Of a stretch of DNA of 64,000 nt, positions 1-8,855 are shown piece after piece. The DNA is from a virus. A model generated the notes under the pieces. The model was not told the origin of the DNA, made no database searches, and was given only the letters and a program-made list of their open reading frames with translations. Position 1 is the first letter of the stretch, and the number at the start of each line of letters is the position of its first letter. A program made the position numbers and the translations under genes. The DNA is taken from IMG/VR virus record IMGVR_UViG_3300032323_003201, positions 1 to 64,000 of that record; one strand, 5' to 3'.

Positions 1-2
1 TA

Positions 3-2003
3 GAGAGTAATGCAATCATAGCTATTCACAATGCAAAATTTGATTTGCTTGTATTGATTGAGCAAGACCCATCACTGACACCAATCATTATTAGTGCCTT
101 AAAGCAAGGCAGATTGATTTGCACAGCGATTGCACAAGCCATGATGAATGCAGCTCTACCATCACAATATGGTCAAAGAAATATCTCATTACTTGATAGC
201 ATTCAACCTTACCTATCTACTGAGAAATATGATCAGCTAGCTGATTTGAAAAGTGGTAAGGGTGATGATATGGATGACACACTAGAACAGCTTGTGCTTG
301 AAGGTATTGAAGATGCACCCAAGACCAGAAGTAAAAAGAAGGGTGCGTCTGTTCGCACTAGCTATGGTGATTTGATTGACACACCTATTTCCCAATGGTC
401 TGCTAAGGCTGTGGAATATGCAAAAGAGGATGCCTTATTTGTAAAGGCTCTTTTCTTTTCCCAATGGTCAAAGAGCAGTAGATTTTATGTACAGCACAAT
501 AAAGCATTTTTGGAAGATTTACCAAGGCAAACCTATGCTGACTTTGTGCTTGCCTATGCTAGTACGAAGACAGGGTTTTTTGTAGATCAAAACCTCCACC
601 AGGTAGTTAACCAAAGCTTAAGCATTCAGCAAAGGGAGCTTGGGGATAAGCTAGTGAGCAAGAATATGCTTACCAAGTCTAAGGGTGGTGAGTATACAAT
701 ACCACAACAAAATCTAAAGGACATGTATGAAGGTATTTACAAGCAACTTGGAGAGCCTGAAAAGAATTGGAAAAGGACAAAGAAGGGTGCACTTGCCACA
801 GATGAAGAAGCCACAGAGTACATTATCTATTTAATGATTAAATCTGGTGATGATAAATTCAAGGATGCACTAGAAACCCTTGATCTACTAGATGAATACA
901 AGGATGTAGTTAAGCAAAAAAATACATACCTCAAAAATTTCAACAAGGCATTTTCATGTGATGATCAAAGACTTAGATATCGTTTTCAAGGCTATGGTGC
1001 TGCTACTGGTCGCACTACCTCTAGTGAGCCAAACCTACAAAACTTGCCTCGTGGTGGTTATGTTCGTAATTGCCTTCGTGCAGATGAAGGCTCTATTTTA
1101 GGGTTGTGCGATTATAGTAATGCAGAAATGCGAACATTGTCTCAAATCCACCTAGACGAAGGAAGAGATAGCATCCTAGCTAAAAAATATATGGAGGATG
1201 CAGAATTTGACCCTCACTTGTTCGTGTCTGCTCAATTCTGTGGTGTATCCTATGAACAAGCACAAGATTATTATGCTGACAAGAAGCACCCCATGTACAA
1301 GGATCTGAAGGAGAAAAGAAATCTTGCCAAGGTGTTAAACTTTGGTCTAGCTGGGGGGTTGGGAGCTGTCAGCTTTATCTCTTATGCAAAGGGTTATGGT
1401 TTCAAGGGGGATACCATGCTTAAGCCTAAACAAGTAGGTGACTTGATTAAAAATTGGATGGCTGTCTATCCAGAGATGAAGGCTTATTTTAAATTAAAGA
1501 CTGATACAGCACCAAATCAAAAGCTGTTATTTGATGCCTTTAAGAAAGCATTGGCATGGGACACAACACACACAGCCATGTATCAATTTCCTCGCTCAAA
1601 TCGATATCGTTTTTGTGATAGCTATACCAATGCCTGTAATACACCTTTCCAAGGGATGGCTAGTGATGGTGCAAAGAATGCTTTGATTATGGTCTTTGAA
1701 GAGTGCCTATTAAATCCCCATTCCCCTCTCTTTGGTTGCCAAATCGTGTGCTTTATCCATGATGAAATTATCATTGAAATCCCTGTGGATGATCTTGATG
1801 GTGAGCATTACACAGAGCAAGGTAAGGCAGCAGTAGACAGATTGTCAGAGCTGATGAGACAAGGCATGGAAATCATGACACCAGATATCCCTGCTGTATG
1901 TGAAACAACCTTGTCATATAGATGGGATAAAGAGGCTTATTCACCAATCAAGGGAAACAAACAACAGGTCTATGTATCTAAGGTGGACATAAAGAAAATT
2001 TAA
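3..2003 (+). CDS. polA: Family A DNA polymerase with 3'-5' exonuclease domain (5' end outside window)
   Basis: Replicative or repair polymerase of the phage. The frame is open from base 3, so the true start lies outside the window. The first residues hold the Exo II motif HNAKFD (bases 30-44), and an Exo III-type YAKEDA follows near base 418. The polymerase domain shows motif A as DYSNAEMR (near 1110), motif B as RNLAKVLNFGLAGG (near 1320) and motif C as HDE (near 1760). These are hallmarks of the Pol I family. In motif B the O-helix tyrosine that normally follows NFGxx is glycine. A SNF2-type helicase and a Cas4-like nuclease lie downstream. The assignment is firm; how much exonuclease sequence is missing is unknown. 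Confidence 0.93.
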   Translation, partial: ESNAIIAIHNAKFDLLVLIEQDPSLTPIIISALKQGRLICTAIAQAMMNAALPSQYGQRNISLLDSIQPYLSTEKYDQLADLKSGKGDDMDDTLEQLVLEGIEDAPKTRSKKKGASVRTSYGDLIDTPISQWSAKAVEYAKEDALFVKALFFSQWSKSSRFYVQHNKAFLEDLPRQTYADFVLAYASTKTGFFVDQNLHQVVNQSLSIQQRELGDKLVSKNMLTKSKGGEYTIPQQNLKDMYEGIYKQLGEPEKNWKRTKKGALATDEEATEYIIYLMIKSGDDKFKDALETLDLLDEYKDVVKQKNTYLKNFNKAFSCDDQRLRYRFQGYGAATGRTTSSEPNLQNLPRGGYVRNCLRADEGSILGLCDYSNAEMRTLSQIHLDEGRDSILAKKYMEDAEFDPHLFVSAQFCGVSYEQAQDYYADKKHPMYKDLKEKRNLAKVLNFGLAGGLGAVSFISYAKGYGFKGDTMLKPKQVGDLIKNWMAVYPEMKAYFKLKTDTAPNQKLLFDAFKKALAWDTTHTAMYQFPRSNRYRFCDSYTNACNTPFQGMASDGAKNALIMVFEECLLNPHSPLFGCQIVCFIHDEIIIEIPVDDLDGEHYTEQGKAAVDRLSELMRQGMEIMTPDIPAVCETTLSYRWDKEAYSPIKGNKQQVYVSKVDIKKI

Positions 2004-2009
2004 AAATTT

Positions 2010-2048
2010 AACTTTTTACTTGACTTATTTTATCAAAATTTATATATC
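2010..2048 (+). promoter_or_regulatory. Sigma70-like promoter after the polymerase gene
   Basis: TTGACT (2020-2025), a 17-base spacer and TATATC (2043-2048). The stretch TTTTTACTTGACTTATTTT is shared with the minus-strand promoters near 46.2 and 47.8 kb. The leader then has AAAGCAAACTC followed by AAAAAG and a T run, also seen at those promoters. It would drive the small genes from 2103. Confidence 0.7.
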
Positions 2049-2102
2049 CATAAATACAAAGCAAACTCAAAAAGTTTTTTCAGTTTTATGGAGTAATCAA
2101 AA

Positions 2103-2372
2103 ATGAAAAACAGCAATCAAAATTGTGGCTTATGGCCAATCGTAAAATTAGACGCAGACACTGACCCAAAGCAAACAAGGGACACAAGGGACACAACAGA
2201 ATTCCCCAGAGTAAAGCCTCTTCAACCTTGGTCACCATACCTTGATTATAGCGAAGAGAGAGCAGAGCAACAAAGACAAAGAGAAATTCAATCAATCAAG
2301 AATTTCTTTGAAGAGCTTGGCGTCTTTATTTGCATGGCAATTCTCTTTGCATGTCTCTTCCTCTTTTACTAA
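2103..2372 (+). CDS. Small hypothetical protein with C-terminal membrane segment
   Basis: 89 residues, no recognised family. The N-terminal two thirds are polar, with a tryptophan/proline patch and a charged helix rich in Glu, Arg and Gln (about residues 48-65). The last 17 residues are hydrophobic and look like a C-terminal membrane anchor. A GGAGT ribosome site lies at proper distance upstream, and a good promoter at 2020-2048 precedes it, so the gene is probably real. Function unknown; early membrane-associated phage proteins of this shape are often involved in host takeover, which is only inference here. Confidence 0.65.
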   Translation: MKNSNQNCGLWPIVKLDADTDPKQTRDTRDTTEFPRVKPLQPWSPYLDYSEERAEQQRQREIQSIKNFFEELGVFICMAILFACLFLFY

Positions 2373-2379
2373 ACAACAC

Positions 2380-2435
2380 ACTTGAAACTTGAAACTTGAA
2401 ACTTGAAACTTGAAACTTGAAACTTGACACTTGGA
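2380..2435 (+). repeat. Tandem 7-bp repeat (ACTTGAA) next to a ribosome binding site
   Basis: Six perfect ACTTGAA units (2380-2421) are followed by ACTTGAC and ACTTGGA. The last unit leads directly into the GGAG of the next gene's ribosome site. Each unit carries a TTGAAA hexamer resembling a -35 box. Confidence 0.95.
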
Positions 2436-2443
2436 GACGCACC

Positions 2444-2644
2444 ATGGCTATGACAGAAAAAACAAAGCTCTTAAAGACTAAGACAGGTCTTACCTTAAAA
2501 GAAATTGCAGACAGACTAGGGTATAATAAAACAACCATTTGCCTCGTATGTCGTGATGCAATTGCACCATCTAAAAGACTTGCTCGCACACTGGCTGAAT
2601 TGTGTGGTGTGGATGAGAGCTACTTCCTCACACAGCAACAATAA
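2444..2644 (+). CDS. Small XRE/Cro-type helix-turn-helix regulator
   Basis: 66-residue DNA-binding protein, essentially a lone HTH. Residues about 16-38 read LTLKEIADRLGYNKTTICLV, a clear HTH with recognition helix, and the C-terminus resembles the helix after it in Cro-like proteins. The frame extends up to a TTG at 2417 inside the 7-bp repeat. I chose ATG 2444 because GGAG at 2432-2436 gives a 7-8 base spacing. Located after the polymerase and before early-type genes, it likely regulates early transcription; the target is unknown. The neighbouring heptamer repeat could modulate its expression. Confidence 0.8.
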   Translation: MAMTEKTKLLKTKTGLTLKEIADRLGYNKTTICLVCRDAIAPSKRLARTLAELCGVDESYFLTQQQ

Positions 2645-2651
2645 AAACTAA

Positions 2652-2680
2652 TTCAGATCATCATGCTACTATGGTATAAA
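2652..2680 (+). promoter_or_regulatory. Promoter with extended -10
   Basis: TGGTATAAA (-10 at 2675-2680 with a TG one base upstream) and a weak TTCAGA at 2652-2657, 17 bases upstream. It precedes the gene at 2703. Confidence 0.5.
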
Positions 2681-2702
2681 ATAGAAGTAGCAGGAGATGA
2701 TT

Positions 2703-3074
2703 ATGATAGATTTAGGTTTGCACGATAACACCATTGAAATTATTAATGATTTAGAATTTTACTCACAAAATAAAAGTGAGCTTAGACTTAAAGAAAAACA
2801 AGTAGAGGATAATAAAATCTCTCTCTATTTTGACTGCTTGTCTCAAGCCTTTGATATTCGTATCTGTGTTGATGACTTGACTATACTAGCACAGCTCCCA
2901 AAGGTCTTTGAAAGAAATGCAAAGATACACTTTAGAGCATGGACAGAGATACACTTGCCAGCTTGGTATTACATAGACGATTTAGTCATAGAAAAAAATT
3001 TAGATGAAGAAGAAGGATTGTGGCAAGCTAAATGTAGATTGATCGTATCACTACAAGAGAGAAAAAATGTCTGA
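2703..3074 (+). CDS. Hypothetical protein, 123 residues
   Basis: No recognised family. An acidic, mixed alpha/beta soluble protein with a mid-region WTEIHLPAWYYIDD and a charged C-terminus. An ATG at 2697 abuts the ribosome site with no spacing, so the ATG at 2703 (six bases after GGAG) is preferred. The 3' end overlaps the next ORF by 8 bases, suggesting translational coupling. Own promoter at 2652-2680. Confidence 0.6.
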   Translation: MIDLGLHDNTIEIINDLEFYSQNKSELRLKEKQVEDNKISLYFDCLSQAFDIRICVDDLTILAQLPKVFERNAKIHFRAWTEIHLPAWYYIDDLVIEKNLDEEEGLWQAKCRLIVSLQERKNV

Positions 3075-3312
3075 CCCAATCCCCCAACCCCCACAAGATT
3101 TTTGGGTGCTTGCTGCTAAGAATAGCGAATCACTTGGCCTACTTGCTCTGGCTTATTTTACTAAGCAAATTGTGCCTATCTTTGATCGTTATGTCACACT
3201 AAAGGAAAAGCAAGATCCTATTGTTGATAGGCTATCAGAGAAGATACAGGATTTAGAGCTTAAGATTGAAATTTTGCTAGAAAAAAGTAAGCTTTGGGAT
3301 AAAGATAAATAA
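3067..3312 (+). CDS. Small hypothetical protein with C-terminal coiled coil
   Basis: 81 residues. Proline-rich N-terminus, a moderately hydrophobic middle (LGLLALAYFTKQIVPIF) that may be an amphipathic or short membrane helix, then a heptad-like charged helix from about residue 50 to the end. It overlaps the previous gene by 8 bases. The shape resembles the small membrane/coiled-coil proteins at 17.2-18.1 kb, but no function is assigned. Confidence 0.55.
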   Translation: MSDPIPQPPQDFWVLAAKNSESLGLLALAYFTKQIVPIFDRYVTLKEKQDPIVDRLSEKIQDLELKIEILLEKSKLWDKDK

Positions 3313-3325
3313 CTTTATTTATATC

Positions 3326-3338
3326 TTTTTGTTATACT
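3326..3338 (+). promoter_or_regulatory. Extended -10 promoter
   Basis: TGTTATACT with the -10 hexamer TATACT at 3333-3338; no convincing -35. It lies about 20 bases before the nuclease gene. Confidence 0.5.
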
Positions 3339-3358
3339 CTCATTTGAAAGAGAGTTAA

Positions 3359-4537
3359 ATGATGAGCAAATTTTCACATATTTCAGCGTCTCAAATTACC
3401 ATGTTCAGCGATAACTGTGCTAGGAAGTGGTATGAGATTTATGTAAATGGTGAACAAATCCCCTCAAGTAAAGCTCAAGAGCGTGGCCACCAAGTACATG
3501 CACACCTTGAAGACTATATTTTAAAGGGGATTTTACCACCACAGGACACAGACGAAGGCAAGATTGCCTCTGCTGGGTTGCCTTTCCTACCTAAGTATGT
3601 TCATGGTAGGGTTTTTGTAGAGCAATCACTAGAAGCATATGCACCTATTTACCATAATATAAAATTCAAGGGTTTTATTGACTGTCTCATCATCCATGAT
3701 GACCATATTGAAATCCTCGATCATAAAACCACCAGTGCTAAAAAATATATGCTCACAGAGCTAGATTTGATGACGAATACACAGCTCATTATCTATGCTA
3801 GACATGTCATGCAATCCTACCCACACACTAAATTTAAATTATCCCATGTTTACTACCTCACTTCTGCACCATATAAGGCAGAAAAGAGAAGTGTAGAGGT
3901 AGATAAAGAGCATATCCTAAAGGTTTTCTCTCAATTAGAGCCTAAAATCTTAGATATGATTGCTGCATATAACAAGCCTATTGACCAGATGAATAAGAAT
4001 GAGAGCAGTTGCTTTGCCTATGGTCAAAGATGTCCATTTTATTTGAGATGTAAGAGAGCTGATATAGAAAGCTTTGAGGATCTACTAACTGTGCCAAAGG
4101 AAAGTGAAATGCAACAAGCACAACAACCCCAATCAACAAACCCTGATCTTTTAAAATACCTACTTGGACAAGCTCCACAACCACCACAACCACAAATCTT
4201 TGAAGAGAGTAAACCTATGAAACAACCACAAGCACAGGCACAGGCAGAAGCTAAAGAGCCATGTATTCTTTTTGTAAGCTGTACAATTGTTAAGGGTCAA
4301 TCAACCATGCTTGCTTTGGAAGCACTGAAACCCATGATTAATGAGATTTGCACTAAAGAGAGAGTTAGTCATATCTCAACAATCCAATATGCAAGAGGTT
4401 ATGACATGCTATGCACCATGCTTACACAACAAGGCAAGCTCCCATGTAGTATGCAAATCGATGCTCGTTCTTTTGAATACCAAAAGCTTGGTGCAACACT
4501 TGAAGCCTTGGCAGATATTGTTGTGAGAGGTGTATAA
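3359..4537 (+). CDS. Cas4/RecB-like PD-(D/E)XK nuclease with probable Fe-S cluster
   Basis: A DNA end-processing nuclease by motif. Residues GHQVHAHLE (43-51), FKGFIDCLI with Asp108, LDHKTT (Asp121, Lys123) and QLIIYA (142-147) form the RecB-type active site. Cys20 plus Cys218, Cys225 and Cys231 match the four-cysteine Fe-S arrangement of Cas4 and AddB. After a Gln/Pro/Ala-rich linker (about 250-298) there is an extra C-terminal domain of about 95 residues that I do not recognise. The gene overlaps the helicase start (TAATGG), implying coupling. No CRISPR array or other cas gene is visible, so a replication or recombination role is more likely than adaptation. Either of two adjacent ATGs could be the start. 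Confidence 0.82.
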   Translation: MMSKFSHISASQITMFSDNCARKWYEIYVNGEQIPSSKAQERGHQVHAHLEDYILKGILPPQDTDEGKIASAGLPFLPKYVHGRVFVEQSLEAYAPIYHNIKFKGFIDCLIIHDDHIEILDHKTTSAKKYMLTELDLMTNTQLIIYARHVMQSYPHTKFKLSHVYYLTSAPYKAEKRSVEVDKEHILKVFSQLEPKILDMIAAYNKPIDQMNKNESSCFAYGQRCPFYLRCKRADIESFEDLLTVPKESEMQQAQQPQSTNPDLLKYLLGQAPQPPQPQIFEESKPMKQPQAQAQAEAKEPCILFVSCTIVKGQSTMLALEALKPMINEICTKERVSHISTIQYARGYDMLCTMLTQQGKLPCSMQIDARSFEYQKLGATLEALADIVVRGV

Positions 4538-6234
4538 TGGATAAGAGTATCTTTGATATGTTTATGGCTGGTGGTGGCACACCTAGCTATCAAGTAAATG
4601 TCCCACTACTTGATGATGTTCGTATCAATAGGATTCCACCTAGCACTACTAAAGAGCAAGTGCCAGATTATACTGATAGGTATCGAACAGATTTAGGGAC
4701 AATGAAGTTGAGAGCAATTCAAAATTCAATGCTTTTTGAATTTGAAAAGACAAATGGTCTAGTCGCTCTTGCAGGCTGTGGCACTGGCAAGACTTTGACA
4801 ACCTTTCTTCTTCCTCGTGTATCCAATGCAAGCAAACCCCTCTTAATTGTGCCTGCCTCTCTTAGGGATAAGACCAAGGCTGAATGGGTTGGCTATGCAC
4901 AGCATTTTAATTTAATCCCCATTGAAGTGATTAGCTATGAGCAAATCCAAACCCCCAAAGGCAAGGATATTCTTTTTAAACTCGCACCTGATCTAATCAT
5001 TTGTGATGAAGCTCACTATATCAAAAATTTGAAATCTGCTAGAGCCTCAAGGCTTGGCTTATATTTAAACAAAAGGCCTGATACTAAATTTGTAGTGCTT
5101 TCAGGCACACTCATGAATAAGAGTATTGCAGATATTGCTCACTTATCTGATTGGTCTCTTCTTGATCGTTCACCCTTCCCTAGAGATAGAAGACAGGTGC
5201 AAGTTTGGGATAGACTCATAGATGGTAGTGCAACAGGCTATGAATATATTGAGTTTAAAAGACATTGGCAGGTTGATGGTCTAGCAGTAAAAGAGAGTAT
5301 CTATAAAAGGCTTTCTACATGTGATGGTGTTGTGCTAACTGGCAAGGACATTGTGCCAAGCTCTCTCAACATGTATGCAAATCGTTTACATGTGCCAAAA
5401 AGCTTAATCACAGCAATCAACCAAGCATTCAATGAGAAAAGGATGGCAGATGCTTTGGGGGATTTTGAGCTAGATATCAAAATGATAGAGGATAGTCAGC
5501 ATTTGTGGAAAACAACTGATGCCTTTGCTCTTAGAGCCTATTCCCAAATGATGATGGGTTTTTTGTATGTTTGGGATTGGCAAGGCACACCAGATGAAGA
5601 GTGGCTCACTGCTCGTTCAGTATATGGTAAGGCAATCAGGCAAGTGCTTGACCTTGAAATCGAAGGCATTGACTCACCTGCTATGGTTGAACAAAATGTT
5701 GATATCTTGCCAAGTGCCTTTCAAAAGTTTTTCTTGATGGCTAAATTTGAGTGGGAAAAGCACAAGCATAAGGATAAGCCACCAACTAAGTGCCTTTGGC
5801 TTGATGATTATTTTGTGAAAGCAATCAAGGCTTGGGTTACTACGATAGAGGATAACTTTATTATATGGGTGGGGATGTCAGAGCTTGGTAATAGACTAGA
5901 ACAAGAGCTAGGCATTCCTTATTATAGAGGTGGGTCAGAGATACCAAATAAAGACCCTCACCCTTGCATTGCCTCTATCAAGGCACATGGCACAGGTAAA
6001 AATCTACAAGCATGGAATGTTAACCTAATTGCTCACCCACTATCTGACCCTGCTACTTGGGAACAGCTACTTGCTCGCACACATAGACATGGACAACAAG
6101 CAGATGAGGTATCTATCTATTATTTCTCTCATGGTCTTTTTGGTAGTGCTATGTGGAAGGCAAGGCAAGGTGCTGATACTATCTCAAGGATAACAGGACA
6201 AGAGCAAAGACTAAAGTATGCAACATATAGCTAG
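4537..6234 (+). CDS. SNF2/DEAD-type superfamily 2 helicase
   Basis: ATP-dependent DNA helicase or translocase. Motif I GCGTGKT (80-86), motif II DEAH (157-160), motif III SGT (189-191) and a C-terminal motif VI LLARTHRHGQ are visible, in the SNF2-like order. The N-terminal half is the ATPase lobe. The middle (about 210-420) is an insertion without obvious motifs. The start codon overlaps the stop of the Cas4-like nuclease, so the two proteins may act together, as nuclease and helicase pairs often do. 565 residues is compact for the family. Confidence 0.85.
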   Translation: MDKSIFDMFMAGGGTPSYQVNVPLLDDVRINRIPPSTTKEQVPDYTDRYRTDLGTMKLRAIQNSMLFEFEKTNGLVALAGCGTGKTLTTFLLPRVSNASKPLLIVPASLRDKTKAEWVGYAQHFNLIPIEVISYEQIQTPKGKDILFKLAPDLIICDEAHYIKNLKSARASRLGLYLNKRPDTKFVVLSGTLMNKSIADIAHLSDWSLLDRSPFPRDRRQVQVWDRLIDGSATGYEYIEFKRHWQVDGLAVKESIYKRLSTCDGVVLTGKDIVPSSLNMYANRLHVPKSLITAINQAFNEKRMADALGDFELDIKMIEDSQHLWKTTDAFALRAYSQMMMGFLYVWDWQGTPDEEWLTARSVYGKAIRQVLDLEIEGIDSPAMVEQNVDILPSAFQKFFLMAKFEWEKHKHKDKPPTKCLWLDDYFVKAIKAWVTTIEDNFIIWVGMSELGNRLEQELGIPYYRGGSEIPNKDPHPCIASIKAHGTGKNLQAWNVNLIAHPLSDPATWEQLLARTHRHGQQADEVSIYYFSHGLFGSAMWKARQGADTISRITGQEQRLKYATYS

Positions 6235-6243
6235 GAGTAAATC

Positions 6244-6846
6244 ATGGGTAGGAAAAAAAATTACGATATTAGCACGCTAGAGAGACAACTCAATGGCCAA
6301 GTAGATATCACACAAATAGAAGAGCCTATTGCTCAAGAAGTACACCCCTACTTAATAGGTCAAGATGTACCACCTCTTCCTTATGATGATATCTATAGGG
6401 AACGATGGCTAACAGTTGTTGAATATTTGGTGGGTGTAAGAAGAATATTTGGTGCATCTGTGATTGCAGAGATTTGTGGTATAGCAAATAACACAGCTAG
6501 CAACCTACTTGATGAGCTTAAAATTAGGTGGGGGAAAACACTGACACCAGCACAAGCAAATTCACGAAGAGAAGCTCTCTACCAAGAGTGTGAAAGGGTC
6601 AAGGCACTTGCTTGGGAAGAGGTGATGATCAACCCCAAAGAAAAGGTAGCATATCTAAGGCTTGTGCTAGAAGCTCAAAAGAGACAAGCTACCTTGTGTG
6701 GATTAGACAAGCTCGAAATATCTGTTGAGCAAATCACCACAGAGAAAAAAGAAATAGCGATTGATGCATCACCAGAAACCTTGTCTCAAATAGGTCACAT
6801 ACTTGCACAATCGATTTCATCGCAGAAAAGGCTAAATGATGGATAA
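6244..6846 (+). CDS. terS: Terminase small subunit (putative)
   Basis: 200 residues placed directly before and overlapping the large terminase gene by 11 bases, the usual position of the DNA-recognition subunit. A helical segment around residues 70-95 (FGASVIAEICGIANNTASNL) reads as a helix-turn-helix, followed by long charged helices that could form the oligomer. Start chosen at ATG 6244 after GGAG. Identification rests mostly on position plus HTH. Confidence 0.7.
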   Translation: MGRKKNYDISTLERQLNGQVDITQIEEPIAQEVHPYLIGQDVPPLPYDDIYRERWLTVVEYLVGVRRIFGASVIAEICGIANNTASNLLDELKIRWGKTLTPAQANSRREALYQECERVKALAWEEVMINPKEKVAYLRLVLEAQKRQATLCGLDKLEISVEQITTEKKEIAIDASPETLSQIGHILAQSISSQKRLNDG

Positions 6847-8524
6847 TAATGAGAAAAAATTAAATGACCTTATGCAAACCAAAGAGGGAAGAAAGCTTTT
6901 ATCCAAGCACTCACCATCCTTCTTTGCATCCTACTATCTTGGGTACTCTTACACAAATCACCAAGACAGGTGGCTCAAGCTGATTGATGGTATGGTAAGT
7001 GAGGGTAAGAAAACCAATGAAAAGAAAAAGCTCCTTTTACTCGCACCTCGTGACCATGGTAAGAGCATGCTCTGTATTGCAGTCACTCTTAGAGCTTTAT
7101 GCCTTGATCGTAATACAAGAATTTTATGGCTCTCTAAATCCATTGGCCAAGCAGAAAAGCGTGTGCGTGTGTGTAAGAACCATTTCCAAGATCAGAGATT
7201 AATAGACGATTGGGGAAGTGATGAGCCTTTTGCTCGCAAGGATATTGATAAATGGACAAGCACACAAATCTATCTTAATCGTACACTTAATTCTATTGAC
7301 CCAAGCATTGAAGCTGTGGGAGCTGGTGGCTCTATTACAGGTGGACACTTTGACATGATTATCATAGACGACTTGGAGGATGAGAAGACAGTCTTTAGTG
7401 CATCCCAAAGACAAAAGACAAGGGATTGGTTGAAAGGCACTTGTATGCCTATGCTCACAAAGGGTGGCACAATGGTTGTTGTAGGCACAAGAAAGCACTA
7501 TGATGATTGCTACAACATGATGATCAAAGATCCAACCTTTCAAGTGGTTTGTACACCTGCTATTATCAAGTGGCCTAAATCCTACAGACATGTTCTAAAG
7601 GAGGTTGATGGTAGAGCCATGTGGCAAGATGTTGTGATAGAGGGTGATTATGAAGTGCTTTGGCCAGAAGAAAGAAACATTAAATTACTACTCAAAGAAT
7701 TATATTCAGCTGGGTCATTGTCCTTTACTCGTGAATTTCAAAACCAAGTGCAATCTGACAACGATGCTATCTTTAAGCTCTCATGGCTAGACGCAGCTAA
7801 GGACAGAGGTTTCTTTTATTCATATGGTGAAGTGCCACCAGTAGAAAGAATGGTAGTAGTGCAAGCTTGGGATTTAGCTTTAAAAACTGATAAGAAATCA
7901 GCTGAAGAACAAGATAGCGATTACACTGTAGGCATTACACTTGGCAAGGATGAGAAGGGAAATCACTACCTACTTTCTATGTTTAGAGATAGAGGTTTAA
8001 CACCTTCCCAAATCTACCAAGCGATTATTGATGAATTTAACAAGTTTAAAAAATTATGTCATGTCATCTCTATTGAAAAGAACAACTTTGGTCAGCTACA
8101 TACCTTCACACTACAAAAAAACACTGACCTACCTATTAAGGAACATGTCACAACAGCAGGCAATAAGAATAGTGCATGGATAGGTGTGCCAAGCCTTACC
8201 ACCCTCTTTGAGAATGGGAAAATGATCCTACCAACAAAGACACCAGAGGATGTAGATAAGTCAGATTTATTATGTAGTGAGCTGTATGGTCTTGGGAAGG
8301 AAAAGCATGATGATACAGTCATGAGCCTTTGGATTGCAGTATCTGCCATGAGAGATAGTGATTTTCAATATTCTATTGCTGTGGGTGATACCATGCTTGA
8401 TGCACATGGTGAAAAAATGACACAAGCGAATTTTTCTTCCTATAGTAAGATAGCTCAAAGCGAAGCTGTCCAGTCTATTTGGGATAGCTTTCAAATAGAC
8501 TATGATGTTGATGATGAAGGATAA
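6836..8524 (+). CDS. terL: Terminase large subunit (packaging ATPase/nuclease)
   Basis: Motor that cuts and packages genomic DNA into the prohead. Walker A is APRDHGKS (70-77) and Walker B MIIIDDLED (174-182), with a coupling-type GTRKHYDD near 217. The RNase H-like nuclease has Asp346 (VQAWDLALK), Glu414 (ISIEKNN) and Asp492/493 (KHDDTVMS). 562 residues is normal for the family. Both domains appear intact. Confidence 0.95.
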   Translation: MMDNNEKKLNDLMQTKEGRKLLSKHSPSFFASYYLGYSYTNHQDRWLKLIDGMVSEGKKTNEKKKLLLLAPRDHGKSMLCIAVTLRALCLDRNTRILWLSKSIGQAEKRVRVCKNHFQDQRLIDDWGSDEPFARKDIDKWTSTQIYLNRTLNSIDPSIEAVGAGGSITGGHFDMIIIDDLEDEKTVFSASQRQKTRDWLKGTCMPMLTKGGTMVVVGTRKHYDDCYNMMIKDPTFQVVCTPAIIKWPKSYRHVLKEVDGRAMWQDVVIEGDYEVLWPEERNIKLLLKELYSAGSLSFTREFQNQVQSDNDAIFKLSWLDAAKDRGFFYSYGEVPPVERMVVVQAWDLALKTDKKSAEEQDSDYTVGITLGKDEKGNHYLLSMFRDRGLTPSQIYQAIIDEFNKFKKLCHVISIEKNNFGQLHTFTLQKNTDLPIKEHVTTAGNKNSAWIGVPSLTTLFENGKMILPTKTPEDVDKSDLLCSELYGLGKEKHDDTVMSLWIAVSAMRDSDFQYSIAVGDTMLDAHGEKMTQANFSSYSKIAQSEAVQSIWDSFQIDYDVDDEG

Positions 8525-8529
8525 AAATC

Positions 8530-8853
8530 ATGATTATGAGAACGATTGAGCTGGCATCACAAGATAACCAGCCTGTAATTTTTGACAAAGCAAGCATGGG
8601 GTTTTCCCCTGCAGATATCTTGTCAGCCTGTCAAATCCATTGCACAGGTCTTGATGGTGGTAAATACAAGGTTGAGCTACTTCCACCTGATGGTTTTGGC
8701 TATATTCTTTTCCAAGACAATGCCACACAGCTTGATGGTGTGCTTGTGACTGAACAAAGCTTTGTATTTGAAGCTCTAAGAGTAACCTTTATCGATTTGG
8801 GTGTAGGTGCACAACCAAAGGTCAAAGCCAACTTCTTTAGAAGGAGAATGTAG
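8530..8853 (+). CDS. Hypothetical virion-region protein
   Basis: 107 residues, no recognised family. Mostly beta-rich, with an even spread of polar residues, and a basic C-terminus (NFFRRRM). AAGGA lies 8 bases before ATG 8530. It ends three bases before the first fibre gene, with that gene's ribosome site inside its 3' end, so the pair is likely co-translated. A fibre-attachment or small structural protein is possible, but this is only a guess from position. Confidence 0.65.
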   Translation: MIMRTIELASQDNQPVIFDKASMGFSPADILSACQIHCTGLDGGKYKVELLPPDGFGYILFQDNATQLDGVLVTEQSFVFEALRVTFIDLGVGAQPKVKANFFRRRM

Positions 8854-8855
8854 TC

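Noticed and set aside
2380-2435. CRISPR-like array
   Set aside because: Units are 7 bp in tandem without spacers; it is a simple tandem repeat. No other array-like pattern was seen in the window.
3359-4537. CRISPR adaptation Cas4
   Set aside because: No cas1, cas2 or array is nearby; the partner gene is a helicase. A phage recombination role fits better.
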